DNA of 64,000 nt from an uncultured Clostridia bacterium (GCA_946567425.1 CAMNXF010000006.1:62001-126000); one strand, 5' to 3'. Shown: positions 23,784 through 32,604, counted from the stretch's first letter. Notes: generated from the sequence alone by a model not told the origin. Program-made: numbers and translations.

Positions 23784-23804
23784 ATTTCACCTCCATACTG
23801 AAAT
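23784..23804 (-). promoter_or_regulatory. Inverted repeat over the RHH gene's ribosome binding site
   Basis: ATTTCA (23784-23789) and TGAAAT (23799-23804) are separated by 9 bases that include the GGAGGT site of the RHH gene. Short inverted repeats of this type are usual operators for ribbon-helix-helix repressors. Function is inferred. Confidence 0.4.
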
Positions 23805-23878
23805 GGTACACGATTCAACCTAAATAATCTAGCTTTATTACGGTACCGTTAAGATGTTGAAATAATGCCGAGAAGCTA

Positions 23879-23907
23879 TTGACATCGTGCCACTTTTGTG
23901 TTATAAT
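23879..23907 (+). promoter_or_regulatory. Sigma-A promoter for the surface protein gene
   Basis: TTGACA (23879-23884) and TATAAT (23902-23907), spacing 17, about 45 bases before the start at 23953. Confidence 0.85.
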
Positions 23908-23952
23908 ATACAACGGAAGTTTTATCCGAAATATTTTGCAGGAGGAGATTTT

Positions 23953-25995
23953 ATGAGATTTAAGAAATTGCTCTCGGCGGCAATGGCGTTTGCCGTCGCG
24001 GTAACATTGGCGGCGACCGCAAGCGCGGAACTTGTCGTTGTGGAGAACCCCGAGCCGGGGCTTAGCAGCGGCACAGCTTCATGGCTGGTTCAGCTTTATA
24101 ATGAGGGAAACGAAGTGGAAAACAAGCTCGTGACAAATTACGACATCGACTACTCAAAGGTCGCAAAATATTCCGCGACCTTTACCGTCACAGAGGAAGA
24201 TCGCGAAATTTGGGACGGTAAAGTCGGCGGCGGGCTTACAATGTCTATAAACGGCGGGGATATTCCGATGTATGAAACCGACGAAAATGGGAATATCATA
24301 TACGAAACCGACGAAAATGGGAATATCATATACGAAACCGACGAAAACGGCGATATAGTTTATGAAACTGATTATGCGACCGATGATTTTTTGCTTGATG
24401 AAAACGGCGAAAAAATACCAAAGAAAAAAACTCACCCGTTACAAGAAAAATACAATTGGTCAACGCAAAACTGGTGGGGAGTAAAGGACGCTGCTCTCGG
24501 CATTGATACGCTTGATAAAGAAAAGGCGGTTATAACCGAAAAGGTCGGAGAATATACATATAAAATCACAAGCAATGTGTATGAAAATCCGCTTGCCAAC
24601 GGTGACGCAAATGAAATCGGTTGCATGCAGATATGTTTTTCCGAATGGAGCGGCAATATTACCCGCTTAGAGGTCACAAATGTTGACGTTATGGACAGCG
24701 AAGACAACGTTCTTATCAGCTTTGACGGCAAAGGCAAAGCAAATATTGAAAAGTCCGAGGAACCGTCCGCTTCCGGGGCATTGGCGGTGGTTGAAGATCC
24801 TGCGTTGCCCTTAGTAGTTACAACGCCGACAATGTGGTACGCGCTCGGATACAGCGAGGGCAATATGACTAATGGGGAAACCGGCGAACCCTATCCCGCT
24901 CTTGAATTTGACATAGACTACTCAAAAGTCGCGCAGTTTGCCGCTACCCTTACAGTAGTGGAAGAGGACAGGGATATCTTCGACGGTCAATGTGCGGGAG
25001 GTCTTACTCTGTCAATAGCGGGCGGAGACATTCACGTCGGAAACACGGAACTATGGAATAAATACATTTGGCAAGGATACGAATGGTGGGGCGTAAAGGA
25101 CGACGCTCTCAATATTGATACGCAGGCTGTCAAAAAGGATATTTTGGCTGAAAAGGTCGGCGATTACACTTATAAGTTAACCACAAAGCTGCTGGATAAT
25201 CCTCTTGCGAACGGCGATACTCAAGAAATCGAGCATATGATGTTTGCTGTTCAGGAATGGGGTGACAACAAAGCGAAAATGAAAGTTATGCAGCTTGACG
25301 TTATGGATAGCTCGGGCAACGTGCTTTTAAGCTACAATGAAAATGGCAAGGCGACTGTTCCGACCGCCTCTAATCCGTCAACGCCGTCAGAGCCTTCGAG
25401 ACCGTCCTCTCCATCAACCCCGTCCGCTCCCGATGATACAACGGGCAGTACGGCCGATAAGACAGTGGAATTCGTTCCCGTGACAGGCGTCGACGAGACG
25501 ATTGACGAGGAAACCGCAAAGGTTATTGCCGAGATAAAGGTTTCCGCTCCCGAAGCGGCTTTTGAAGCGGGCACAGCGCTTACCGTTAAAAAGGACGATT
25601 CCGTTGACGGCGGAAACGTATTTGCGCTCGATATCACCTTTACGCTCAACGGCAAGGCAGTTCAGCCCAAAGACGGCGCGACTGTTACGGTATCCGTTCC
25701 CGTACCGCCGAAATTCAAGGACGTGAACGAAGACCTTCTCAAGGTTTTCCACTACCTTAACGGAAAATACACAAGAGTTGAAGCGACCGTAAAAAACGGC
25801 GTGGTAACTTTTGATACGACGCATTTCAGTACCTATGTGATCTCGCCCGACGATCTTGCGGCAAACAACCAGCCCGAGAGTAGCTTCGTCACCCCCGAAA
25901 CATCCAATCCCTCGACGGGCTTTGCTGCCGTATCAGCAATTCCTGTCGCGGCATTGATTTGCGCTGTCGCGTTCATTGCCAAGAATAAAAAGTAA
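23953..25995 (+). CDS. Cell-surface protein with duplicated domain and NPxTG-type wall anchor
   Basis: ATG 23953 follows GGAGGAG. A signal peptide (MRFKKLLSAAMAFAVAVTLAATASA) is followed by two copies of a roughly 200-residue beta-rich domain; each has FDIDYSKVA or YDIDYSKVA, then KFSATFTV-like strands, WWGVKD, and a closing LDVMDSSGNVLLSY-type line. The first copy holds a run of ten-residue repeats (YETDENGNII). A Ser/Pro/Thr linker (PSTPSEPSRPSSPSTPSAP) leads to a third beta domain (about residues 500-620). The end, SNPSTG, hydrophobic helix, KNKK, is a sortase sorting signal of the NPxTG class. Function, perhaps carbohydrate binding, is not proven. No sortase is in the window. Confidence 0.85.
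   Translation: MRFKKLLSAAMAFAVAVTLAATASAELVVVENPEPGLSSGTASWLVQLYNEGNEVENKLVTNYDIDYSKVAKYSATFTVTEEDREIWDGKVGGGLTMSINGGDIPMYETDENGNIIYETDENGNIIYETDENGDIVYETDYATDDFLLDENGEKIPKKKTHPLQEKYNWSTQNWWGVKDAALGIDTLDKEKAVITEKVGEYTYKITSNVYENPLANGDANEIGCMQICFSEWSGNITRLEVTNVDVMDSEDNVLISFDGKGKANIEKSEEPSASGALAVVEDPALPLVVTTPTMWYALGYSEGNMTNGETGEPYPALEFDIDYSKVAQFAATLTVVEEDRDIFDGQCAGGLTLSIAGGDIHVGNTELWNKYIWQGYEWWGVKDDALNIDTQAVKKDILAEKVGDYTYKLTTKLLDNPLANGDTQEIEHMMFAVQEWGDNKAKMKVMQLDVMDSSGNVLLSYNENGKATVPTASNPSTPSEPSRPSSPSTPSAPDDTTGSTADKTVEFVPVTGVDETIDEETAKVIAEIKVSAPEAAFEAGTALTVKKDDSVDGGNVFALDITFTLNGKAVQPKDGATVTVSVPVPPKFKDVNEDLLKVFHYLNGKYTRVEATVKNGVVTFDTTHFSTYVISPDDLAANNQPESSFVTPETSNPSTGFAAVSAIPVAALICAVAFIAKNKK
24271..24360 (+). 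repeat. Three 30-base in-frame tandem repeats
   Basis: Three direct copies of 30 bases (24271-24300, 24301-24330, 24331-24360) encode YETDENG(N/D)I(I/V). The first two differ by one base; the third has several changes. A fourth begins (YETD) and diverges. Such a run can change copy number by slippage and gives a calcium-loop-like DENG/DxNG pattern. Confidence 0.9.
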
Positions 25996-26089
25996 TTTTC
26001 TCCAATATTTCAAATGCGCCTTGTGCAAACAGGGCGCATTATCTTTAACAAAAAATTAACAAAAATTTTCGCTTTGCCCCTTTTTTGTC

Positions 26090-26118
26090 TTGACATATCG
26101 CGCAAAATGTCATATAAT
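26090..26118 (+). promoter_or_regulatory. Sigma-A promoter for serC
   Basis: TTGACA (26090-26095), 17 bases, TATAAT (26113-26118). The start codon at 26178 is 60 bases downstream. Confidence 0.85.
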
Positions 26119-26177
26119 AGAAACAGTGGGCTGTTATGTCCGAAATAATTTGGAAAATTTTTACAGGAGGAATTCCA

Positions 26178-27257
26178 ATGAGAGTTTACAATTTCAGCGC
26201 GGGACCTGCGGTTCTGCCCGAAGAAGTATTGAAAGAGGCTGCCGACGAGATGCTCGACTACAACGGCACGGGTATGTCCGTTATGGAAATGTCGCACCGT
26301 TCCAAGGCATACGACGACATCATCAAGACCGCCGAGAAAGATATCCGCGAATTGATGAACATTCCCGACAACTACAAGGTGCTGTTTTTGCAGGGCGGCG
26401 CTTCGCAGCAGTTCGCGGCTGTTCCGATGAACCTGATGAAGAACAAGAAGGCTGCATACATCATTACGGGTCAGTGGGCGAAAAAGGCTTTCCAAGAAGC
26501 GAAAATCTACGGCGAGGCTGTTGACGTTGCGTCTTCCGCAGACAAGACTTTCTCGTATATCCCCGACTGCTCCGACCTCGACATTCCCGAGGACGCTGAT
26601 TACGTTTATATCTGCGAGAACAACACTATCTACGGCACAAAGTTCCACACATTGCCGAACACCAAGGGCAAAACTCTCGTTGCCGACGTTTCCTCCTGCT
26701 TTTTGAGCGAACCCGTTGACGTTACCAAGTACGGCGTTATCTACGGCGGCGTTCAGAAGAACGTTGGTCCCGCGGGCGTTGTTATCGCTATTATCCGCGA
26801 GGATCTTATTACTGACGACGTTCTTCCCGGCACTCCCACTATGCTTAAGTGGAAAACTCAGGCGGACAACGACAGCCTCTACAACACTCCCCCCTGCTAC
26901 GGTATTTACATCTGTGGCAAGGTGTTCAAGTGGATAAAGAAAATGGGCGGTCTCGAGGCGATGAAAGCTCACAACGAGAAGAAAGCCAAGATACTGTATG
27001 ACTTCCTCGATCAGTCCAAGCTGTTCAAGGGTACGGTTCGCCCCGAGGATCGTTCGCTGATGAACGTGCCGTTCGTTACGGGCAACGAGGAGTTGGATGC
27101 AAAGTTCGTCAAGGAGGCAAAGGCTGCGGGCTTTGAGAACCTCAAGGGTCACAGAACCGTCGGCGGTATGAGAGCGTCTATCTACAACGCTATGCCAATT
27201 GAGGGCGTTGAGAAGCTGGTTGTCTTCATGAAGAAGTTTGAAGAGGAGAACGGCTGA
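26178..27257 (+). CDS. serC: Phosphoserine aminotransferase
   Basis: SerC converts 3-phosphohydroxypyruvate and glutamate to phosphoserine and 2-oxoglutarate (PLP enzyme, second step of serine synthesis). Marker segments: YNFSAGPAVLPEEVL at the N-terminus, GTGMSVMEMSHRSKAYDDII, FLQGGASQQFAAVPMNL, ADVSSCFLSEPVDVTKYGVIYGG, then QKNVGPAGV with the PLP lysine, and the C-terminal EGHRTVGGMRAS-like GHRTVGGMRASIYNAMP. ATG 26178 has AGGAGG upstream; the longer frame from 26136 is rejected. First gene of a serC-small ORF-serA operon. Confidence 0.96.
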   Translation: MRVYNFSAGPAVLPEEVLKEAADEMLDYNGTGMSVMEMSHRSKAYDDIIKTAEKDIRELMNIPDNYKVLFLQGGASQQFAAVPMNLMKNKKAAYIITGQWAKKAFQEAKIYGEAVDVASSADKTFSYIPDCSDLDIPEDADYVYICENNTIYGTKFHTLPNTKGKTLVADVSSCFLSEPVDVTKYGVIYGGVQKNVGPAGVVIAIIREDLITDDVLPGTPTMLKWKTQADNDSLYNTPPCYGIYICGKVFKWIKKMGGLEAMKAHNEKKAKILYDFLDQSKLFKGTVRPEDRSLMNVPFVTGNEELDAKFVKEAKAAGFENLKGHRTVGGMRASIYNAMPIEGVEKLVVFMKKFEEENG

Positions 27258-27272
27258 TTATCGGAGGAACAA

Positions 27273-27455
27273 ATGGCAAACAAGGAAAGATTTGTTAAGG
27301 TCTATTCACAGGGCATTTCAAATGTTACCGAGATCTGGGTCGACACCGAAACGGGCGTGAATTACATTTATCATGTATCCGGATATTCGGGCGGTCTTAC
27401 ACCATTGCTCGACAAGGACGGAAAGCCTGTTGTTACTCCTGTTGAAAACAAATAA
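27273..27455 (+). CDS. DUF6440-like small protein
   Basis: 60 residues with the pattern RFVKVYSQGISNVTEIWVDTETGVNYIYH and GYSGGLTPLLDKDGKP, typical of small proteins of the DUF6440 type: a single beta-rich unit that looks like a curled sheet. Function unknown. It lies 15 bases after serC with GGAGGA before its ATG, so it is translated from the same message. Confidence 0.75.
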   Translation: MANKERFVKVYSQGISNVTEIWVDTETGVNYIYHVSGYSGGLTPLLDKDGKPVVTPVENK

Positions 27456-27508
27456 ATATTTTGTTAATGCGCAAAATAAAGGGCTGATGCTACTTTAAGG
27501 TGGAAATA

Positions 27509-27638
27509 ATGCCTAACAAGGCGGAAATGATTGCAAAGCTTGCGGCGCAGCCTGAACAAACTGAAAGCCTGCCAAACCCTTGATGATTTTTAAAAACTCA
27601 TCGAGAAGTACGAGGCAATTTGCGAGAAACAAAACTAA
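27509..27638 (+). pseudogene. Probable decayed small ORF between DUF6440 and serA
   Basis: An ATG at 27509 with AAGGTGG upstream opens a 24-codon frame (MPNKAEMIAKLAAQPEQTES...). It stops at TGA 27581. A different frame then continues with TLDDF, a TAA, and KLIEKYEAICEKQN, stopping at 27638. The joined text looks like one helical protein of about 47 residues broken by a frameshift and a stop. Alternatively it is a short leader peptide for serA. Confidence 0.4.
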
Positions 27639-27663
27639 AATTTACCGAAAGGGAATGATTACA

Positions 27664-28827
27664 ATGTACAATATACAAACATTAAACAAAATTGCCACTT
27701 GCGGTACCGATTTGCTCGACAAGAGCAAGTATGCGTTCGCGGACGACATGGCAAACCCCGACGCTATTCTTGTGCGTTCGGCGGCTATGCACGATATGGA
27801 GCTTGGCGATAACCTGCTCGCTATCGCGAGAGCGGGCGCGGGTGTAAACAATATCCCGATCGACAAGTGCTCCGAAAAGGGTATCGTGGTGTTCAACACC
27901 CCCGGTGCCAACGCTAACGCCGTTAAGGAGCTTGTTATCTGCGGATTGCTGTTAAGCTCCCGCAAGATACCCGCTTCCATGGATTGGATAAAGACCCTCA
28001 AGGGCAAGGGTGACGAGGTCGGAAAGCTCGTTGAAAAGGGCAAGAGCCAGTTCGTAGGTCCCGAGATAATGGGCAAGAAGCTCGGCGTTATCGGTCTGGG
28101 CGCTATCGGAGTGCTCGTGGCAAACGCTGCTGCGGCTCTCGGTATGGAGGTTTACGGCGCTGACCCGTTTCTCAACGTTGAGCACGCGCTGAAGCTCTCG
28201 GGCAAGGTTCACTATGTGAAGTCCAATAAGGAAATTTTCGAGCAGTGCGATTACATCACGCTGCATGTTCCCGCTACTGCTGAGACTAAGGGAATGATAA
28301 ACGCGGAGGCTATCGCGCAGATGAAGAAATCCGTGCGTTTGCTGAACTTCTCACGTGACGCTCTCGTTGATGAGGCGGCTGTTATCAACGCGCTTGACAA
28401 CGGCGGCATGGCTTGCTATGTTACCGATTTCGCGACTGACGCGCTTATCGGTCACGAGGGCGTTATTACGCTGCCGCACCTCGGCGCTTCCACTCCCGAG
28501 AGTGAGGACAACTGTGCGGTTATGGCGTGCAACGAAATCAGAGACTACATCGAACGCGGCGACATCAAGAATTCCGTAAATCTGCCGAATATGGAAATGG
28601 CGATTACTGGCAGCGCGAAGATCTGCGTTATCCACAAAAACGTAGAGGGCGTTATCAACAACATCACCGCGCCTATCTCGGCGGCGGGTATGAACATCGA
28701 AAATATGCAGAGCAAGTCCAAGAAGGACTATGCGTACACCTGTCTCGACGTTAAGGGAGATCCCTCGGGTATTGAGGATAAGCTCAAGGCTGTTGAGAAT
28801 GTCGTCGGCGTTCGCGTTATCAAGTGA
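27664..28827 (+). CDS. serA: D-3-phosphoglycerate dehydrogenase
   Basis: The first step of serine synthesis: oxidises 3-phosphoglycerate to 3-phosphohydroxypyruvate with NAD. Seen: RAGAGVNNIPIDKCSEKGIVVFNTPGANANAVKE, the NAD-binding GVIGLGAIGVLVANAA, the catalytic Arg/Glu/His set around LLNFSRDALVDEAAV and TLPHLGASTPESEDN, and a C-terminal ACT domain (KICVIHKNVEGVINNITAPIS) that usually gives feedback control by serine. The ATG at 27664 (GAAAGGGA upstream) is chosen; the longer frame from 27580 overlaps the decayed ORF. 387 residues, the short ACT form. A terminator follows. Confidence 0.96.
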   Translation: MYNIQTLNKIATCGTDLLDKSKYAFADDMANPDAILVRSAAMHDMELGDNLLAIARAGAGVNNIPIDKCSEKGIVVFNTPGANANAVKELVICGLLLSSRKIPASMDWIKTLKGKGDEVGKLVEKGKSQFVGPEIMGKKLGVIGLGAIGVLVANAAAALGMEVYGADPFLNVEHALKLSGKVHYVKSNKEIFEQCDYITLHVPATAETKGMINAEAIAQMKKSVRLLNFSRDALVDEAAVINALDNGGMACYVTDFATDALIGHEGVITLPHLGASTPESEDNCAVMACNEIRDYIERGDIKNSVNLPNMEMAITGSAKICVIHKNVEGVINNITAPISAAGMNIENMQSKSKKDYAYTCLDVKGDPSGIEDKLKAVENVVGVRVIK

Positions 28828-28851
28828 TCCGTATAAATGCAAAAAATTTAT

Positions 28852-28872
28852 CCCCCATCGTTCTGATGGGGG
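28852..28872. terminator. Terminator between serA and dapL
   Basis: CCCCCATC (28852-28859), 5-base loop, GATGGGGG (28865-28872), then ATTTTT. An A-rich left flank lets it serve convergent dapL as well. Confidence 0.9.
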
Positions 28873-28889
28873 ATTTTTCGTACGGTAAA

Positions 28890-30098
28890 TTATTTCAGCA
28901 GATCTTTCAGTCTCTCCATAGCTTCCTTTGTAGCCTCGTGAGTGCCAAACGCAGTAAGTCTGAACCAGCCGTCTCCATTCTTTCCAAAGCCCGCGCCGGG
29001 AGTGCCGACCACCTGAATCTTCGTCAGGAGCATATCGAAGAAATCCCACGATCCCATGCCGTTCGGGCATTTCAGCCAGATGTACGGTGAGTTCACACCG
29101 CCCGTGTACTTAATGCCCAGATCGTCGCAGGTCTCGGCGATAACGCGCGCGTTATCCTGATAATACGCGATATTCTCCTTGCATTGCTTCTGCCCCTCGT
29201 CGGTGAACACAGCCTCCGCGCCGCGCTGAACGGGATAAGATACGCCGTTGAACTTGCTGCCTTGACGGCGCGCCCAGATCTCGCAGAGCTTAACGTCATT
29301 GCCCGCGCTGTCTTTCTGAATAAGATCGTTCGGCACGACCGTGTAGCCGCAGCGTGTTCCGGTAAAGCCCGCCGTCTTGGAGAGCGAGCAAATTTCGATA
29401 GCGCACTTTTTCGCGCCCTCAATGCAGTAAATAGAACGCGGAACGTCGTTCTCGGTGATGAACGCCTCGTAAGCCGCATCGTAGATGATCACCGCGTTGT
29501 TTGCCAGCGCATAGTCCACCCACTCCTTAAGCTGAGCCGTGTTGTAGACCGAGCCTGTGGGGTTGTTCGGCGAGCAGAGGTAGATAAGATCCGCCTTTAC
29601 GGACTTGTCGGGCATAGCGGCAAAGCCGTTTTCCTCGGTGGAATCCGCGTAGACGACATCGTTTCCGTTCATAATGTTGGAATCGACATAAACGGGATAA
29701 GCGGGGTCGGTGACAAGCACGGCGTTGCCGCTGCCGAATATGTCGATAATGTTTCCGCAGTCGGATTTCGCGCCGTCGGAAATGCGTATCTCGTCAGCGG
29801 AAACGTCCGCGCCAAAGCTCTTGTAATAATTGGAGACAGCGTTCCGCAGGAAGTCGTAGCCCGCGCCCGAATCCTCGTAGCCGCGGAACGTTTCGCGAAC
29901 GCCCATCTCGTCGGCAGCCTTTTTCATAGCGTCCACAATAACGGGCGCGAGCGGGCGCGTAACGTCGCCGATGCCCATTCTGATAAGCCGCTTCGCCTCC
30001 TCGGGGTGCTCCTCGGAGTACGCGCGGATACGCTTTGCTATCTCAATGAAGAGGTAGTTCTTTTTCAGCTTTGAAAAGTTTTCGTTTAATTTCGCCAT
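28890..30098 (-). CDS. dapL: LL-diaminopimelate aminotransferase
   Basis: DapL makes LL-diaminopimelate from tetrahydrodipicolinate in one PLP-dependent step, the short lysine/peptidoglycan route used by many Clostridia. Seen: RLIRMGIGDVTRPLAPVIVDAMKKA, the ETFRGYEDSGAGYDFLRNAVS block, DGAKSDCGNIIDIFG, VTDPAYPVYVDSNIM, IYLCSPNNPTGSVY, and SLSKTAGFTGTRCGY with the PLP lysine. 402 residues is normal. It stands alone with its own promoter, leftward. Confidence 0.96.
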   Translation of the reverse strand: MAKLNENFSKLKKNYLFIEIAKRIRAYSEEHPEEAKRLIRMGIGDVTRPLAPVIVDAMKKAADEMGVRETFRGYEDSGAGYDFLRNAVSNYYKSFGADVSADEIRISDGAKSDCGNIIDIFGSGNAVLVTDPAYPVYVDSNIMNGNDVVYADSTEENGFAAMPDKSVKADLIYLCSPNNPTGSVYNTAQLKEWVDYALANNAVIIYDAAYEAFITENDVPRSIYCIEGAKKCAIEICSLSKTAGFTGTRCGYTVVPNDLIQKDSAGNDVKLCEIWARRQGSKFNGVSYPVQRGAEAVFTDEGQKQCKENIAYYQDNARVIAETCDDLGIKYTGGVNSPYIWLKCPNGMGSWDFFDMLLTKIQVVGTPGAGFGKNGDGWFRLTAFGTHEATKEAMERLKDLLK

Positions 30099-30139
30099 TT
30101 ATCGTCGTTTCCTTTCATAAAAAATTATCATACACTATA

Positions 30140-30168
30140 ATTAAATCACAATTTTGTCGATTTGTCAA
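30140..30168 (-). promoter_or_regulatory. Sigma-A promoter for dapL
   Basis: On the minus strand TTGACA (30168-30163) and TTTAAT (30145-30140), spacing 17, about 40 bases before the dapL start. Confidence 0.65.
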
Positions 30169-30327
30169 GGTTAAAAAGCGATTTTTCGTCAATAATATTT
30201 TTGCAGCCTATTTTGTAAAAGTTCTAAAATGTTTTAAATTTACCTCGCTTTTTAGTCATTTGTAACAAAAAATCAAAAGAACGGAATTTTTTTTGGTTTG
30301 GGGCTTTAAAAAAAATGTAAAGTATGC

Positions 30328-30333
30328 TATAAT
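30328..30333 (+). promoter_or_regulatory. -10 box of a probable murA promoter
   Basis: A perfect TATAAT lies 170 bases before murA; the -35 region is poor (TTTAAA in an A-rich tract). The position gives murA a long leader. Confidence 0.5.
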
Positions 30334-30425
30334 GTAGAAGTATGAGTGCGCGTTTTTTTGAGCGCATGATGTGTCATTAGATCGCAAAACTGTTTAGTTT
30401 GATACATATATAAATTTATGAGAAT

Positions 30426-30485
30426 GTCTGCCCGGGGAAAGCTGTACGGCTTGCCGCACGGTTTCCGTGCGTACCGTAAGCGGAC
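30426..30485 (+). promoter_or_regulatory. Structured leader hairpin before murA
   Basis: GTCTGC (30426-30431) pairs with GCGGAC (30480-30485), TACGG (30445-30449) with CCGTA (30474-30478), and CACGG (30457-30461) with CCGTG (30465-30469) around TTT. This nested, 60-base hairpin ends just ahead of the murA ribosome binding site (GGGGGAAG), where it could modulate translation. I recognise no known riboswitch class. Confidence 0.5.
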
Positions 30486-30501
30486 AGGGGGAAGTGCTGT
30501 T

Positions 30502-31794
30502 TTGGAGAAATATGTAATTAAGGGCGGCGGAAAGCTCTCGGGAGAGGTTGTTGTAAGCGGCGCTAAAAACGCTGTTGTCGCAATTCTTCCCGCGACTATT
30601 CTTTCCGATGAGCCTTGTATCATTGAAAATATACCGAATATAAGCGACGTTACCATTACCTTACAAATTATGCAGGAAATGGGAGCAAAGATCCGTATGC
30701 TGAATAAAACAACGGTGGAGATAGATCCCCGTCCGCTGAAAAATATGTCGATCCCGTATGAAAAAGCGAAACTCATGCGCGCGACGACCTATTTCCTCGG
30801 CACGCTGCTGGGAAGATTTCACTCGGCACACGTTTCCATGCCGGGCGGCTGTAATCTCGGCGACCGTCCTATCGACCAGCACTTGAAGTGCTTTTCGGCG
30901 CTCGGAGCGCAGTGCGAGATAGACGGCGGCATGATCAACCTCCACGCGGATAAACTGGTGGGCAATCAGATATTCTTTGACAAGAACTCCGTGGGAGCGA
31001 CCATAAACGGCGTTATGGCGGCGGTAAAAGCCGAAGGACTTACCATAATCGAAAACGCGGCGAAAGAGCCGCACGTTGTCGATCTGGCGAACTGTCTGAA
31101 TTCCATGGGCGCGGATATTATCGGAGCGGGCACGGACGTTATTAAAATACGCGGAGTGCGCGAGCTGCACGGAACGACGTACAGCGTTATTCCCGATCAG
31201 ATCGAGGCGGGAACGTTTATGGCGGCGGCAGCGGCAACGCGCAGCAACATTCTGATAAAGAACGTCATACCCAAGCACCTTGAGCCCATCACCAACAAGC
31301 TGCTGAAAATAGGCGTTCAGGTGGAGCAGTTTGACGACTCAATACGCGTTATCGGCGGCGATAATTACGTCGGCACGACAATAAAGACCCAACCGCATCC
31401 CGGTTTCCCGACCGATATGCAGCCGCAGATGTCCGCTGTGCTGACTTGCGCAAAGGGCGCGTCTATGGTCACGGAGAGCATTTTTGACAACCGCTTCCGT
31501 TATGTCGACGAGCTGCGCAGAATGGGTGCGAACATTTCGGTGGAGGGCAGAGTTGCCGTTATCGAGGGCGTTGAGCGGTTGAAGGGCGCACCCGTAAAGA
31601 CGACCGATCTGCGTGCGGGTGCGGCGCTTATTGTTGCTGCATTGAGCGCGGAGGGCACATCCGAGATATACGACATCTTCCACGTTGAACGCGGTTATGA
31701 AAATATGGAAATAAAGTTGCGCGGTTTGGGCGCGGATATCCGCAAGGTATACGAACCCGATCCTTCTGACGCGTCGGTAAAGGCGGCAATTTAA
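30502..31794 (+). CDS. murA: UDP-N-acetylglucosamine 1-carboxyvinyltransferase
   Basis: MurA transfers enolpyruvate from PEP to UDP-GlcNAc, the first committed step of peptidoglycan synthesis, in the cytoplasm. The TTG start at 30502 gives MEKYVIKGGGKLSGEV, the usual MurA N-terminus, and has GGGGGAAG about 9 bases before it; the longer frame runs through the leader hairpin and is rejected. Seen: SGAKNAVVAILPATIL, SMPGGCNLGDRPIDQHLK with the catalytic (fosfomycin-target) Cys, IPDQIEAGTFMAAAAATR, HPGFPTDMQPQMSAVLTCA and RAGAALIVAAL. 430 residues fits. WalJ-like and a membrane gene follow at short spacing. Confidence 0.96.
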   Translation: MEKYVIKGGGKLSGEVVVSGAKNAVVAILPATILSDEPCIIENIPNISDVTITLQIMQEMGAKIRMLNKTTVEIDPRPLKNMSIPYEKAKLMRATTYFLGTLLGRFHSAHVSMPGGCNLGDRPIDQHLKCFSALGAQCEIDGGMINLHADKLVGNQIFFDKNSVGATINGVMAAVKAEGLTIIENAAKEPHVVDLANCLNSMGADIIGAGTDVIKIRGVRELHGTTYSVIPDQIEAGTFMAAAAATRSNILIKNVIPKHLEPITNKLLKIGVQVEQFDDSIRVIGGDNYVGTTIKTQPHPGFPTDMQPQMSAVLTCAKGASMVTESIFDNRFRYVDELRRMGANISVEGRVAVIEGVERLKGAPVKTTDLRAGAALIVAALSAEGTSEIYDIFHVERGYENMEIKLRGLGADIRKVYEPDPSDASVKAAI

Positions 31795-31805
31795 CGGAGA
31801 GCGAA

Positions 31806-32594
31806 ATGGCAAGAATTTTTCCGATATGTTCCTCAAGCGAGGGAAACTCAACGTTTATCGGCACCCGCGGTCACGGAATCCTCGTGGACGCGGGCTGTTC
31901 GTTTCGCGCGCTGAACAATTCGCTGGCGCTGATAGACACCGATATGAGCGGCATCGAGGCGATATTTATCACCCACGAGCACACCGACCATGTAAAAGGT
32001 CTGGAGCAGATCGTCAAGCATACGAAGATACCGCTGTTTGCGACCCCCGCGACCGCCGAGGCGCTGCGCGCAAACGGAAAGGTACCGCGTGACGCGGTGA
32101 TCTACGACGCTTACGACGGCTATAAAAGCGCGTCGTTCGAGGTGTGCGCGTTCGGTACTTCTCACGACGCGGCAGACAGCGTAGGCTATAAGGTGCGTTA
32201 CGGCGGTGAATATTACGGCGTATGCACAGACACGGGTCACGTTACCGGGGAGGCGGAAAAGGCGCTTATCGGCTGCGTTGCGGTGTTGCTCGAGAGCAAC
32301 TACGATGAGGATATGCTGCGGCGAAACCCCAATTATCACGCGGAATTGAAGCGTCGCATAATGAGCGGACACGGTCATCTGTCAAACACGGACAGCGCGG
32401 AATTCGCCGAAAAACTTGTACGCGGAGGAACGCGGCACCTTATACTCGGTCATCTGTCGCGCGAGAACAACACCCCCGCCACTGCAAGGGGCTGCGCAAA
32501 ACGGCTGTTGGAGGGGCGCGGACTGATTGAGGAGCACGATTTTACATTAAACGTTGCGCCCGTGATGACGACGGGCGAATACATAAGCTGTTAG
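31806..32594 (+). CDS. Metallo-beta-lactamase-fold hydrolase (WalJ/YycJ-like)
   Basis: 262 residues beginning SSSEGNSTFIG and ILVDAGCSFRAL, with the metal-binding THEHTDHVKGL (HxHxDH) near residue 57, a later TSHDAADSVGYKV, TDTGHVT, ESNYDEDML and GHGHLSNTD / LGHLSRENNTP. This order is that of YycJ/WalJ, a probable 5'-to-3' exonuclease-like enzyme linked in Bacilli to cell-wall stress and mutation avoidance. Here it follows murA by 11 bases, not a WalKR system, so a wall link is by position only. Confidence 0.88.
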   Translation: MARIFPICSSSEGNSTFIGTRGHGILVDAGCSFRALNNSLALIDTDMSGIEAIFITHEHTDHVKGLEQIVKHTKIPLFATPATAEALRANGKVPRDAVIYDAYDGYKSASFEVCAFGTSHDAADSVGYKVRYGGEYYGVCTDTGHVTGEAEKALIGCVAVLLESNYDEDMLRRNPNYHAELKRRIMSGHGHLSNTDSAEFAEKLVRGGTRHLILGHLSRENNTPATARGCAKRLLEGRGLIEEHDFTLNVAPVMTTGEYISC

Positions 32595-32604
32595 AGGTGA
32601 TTTT

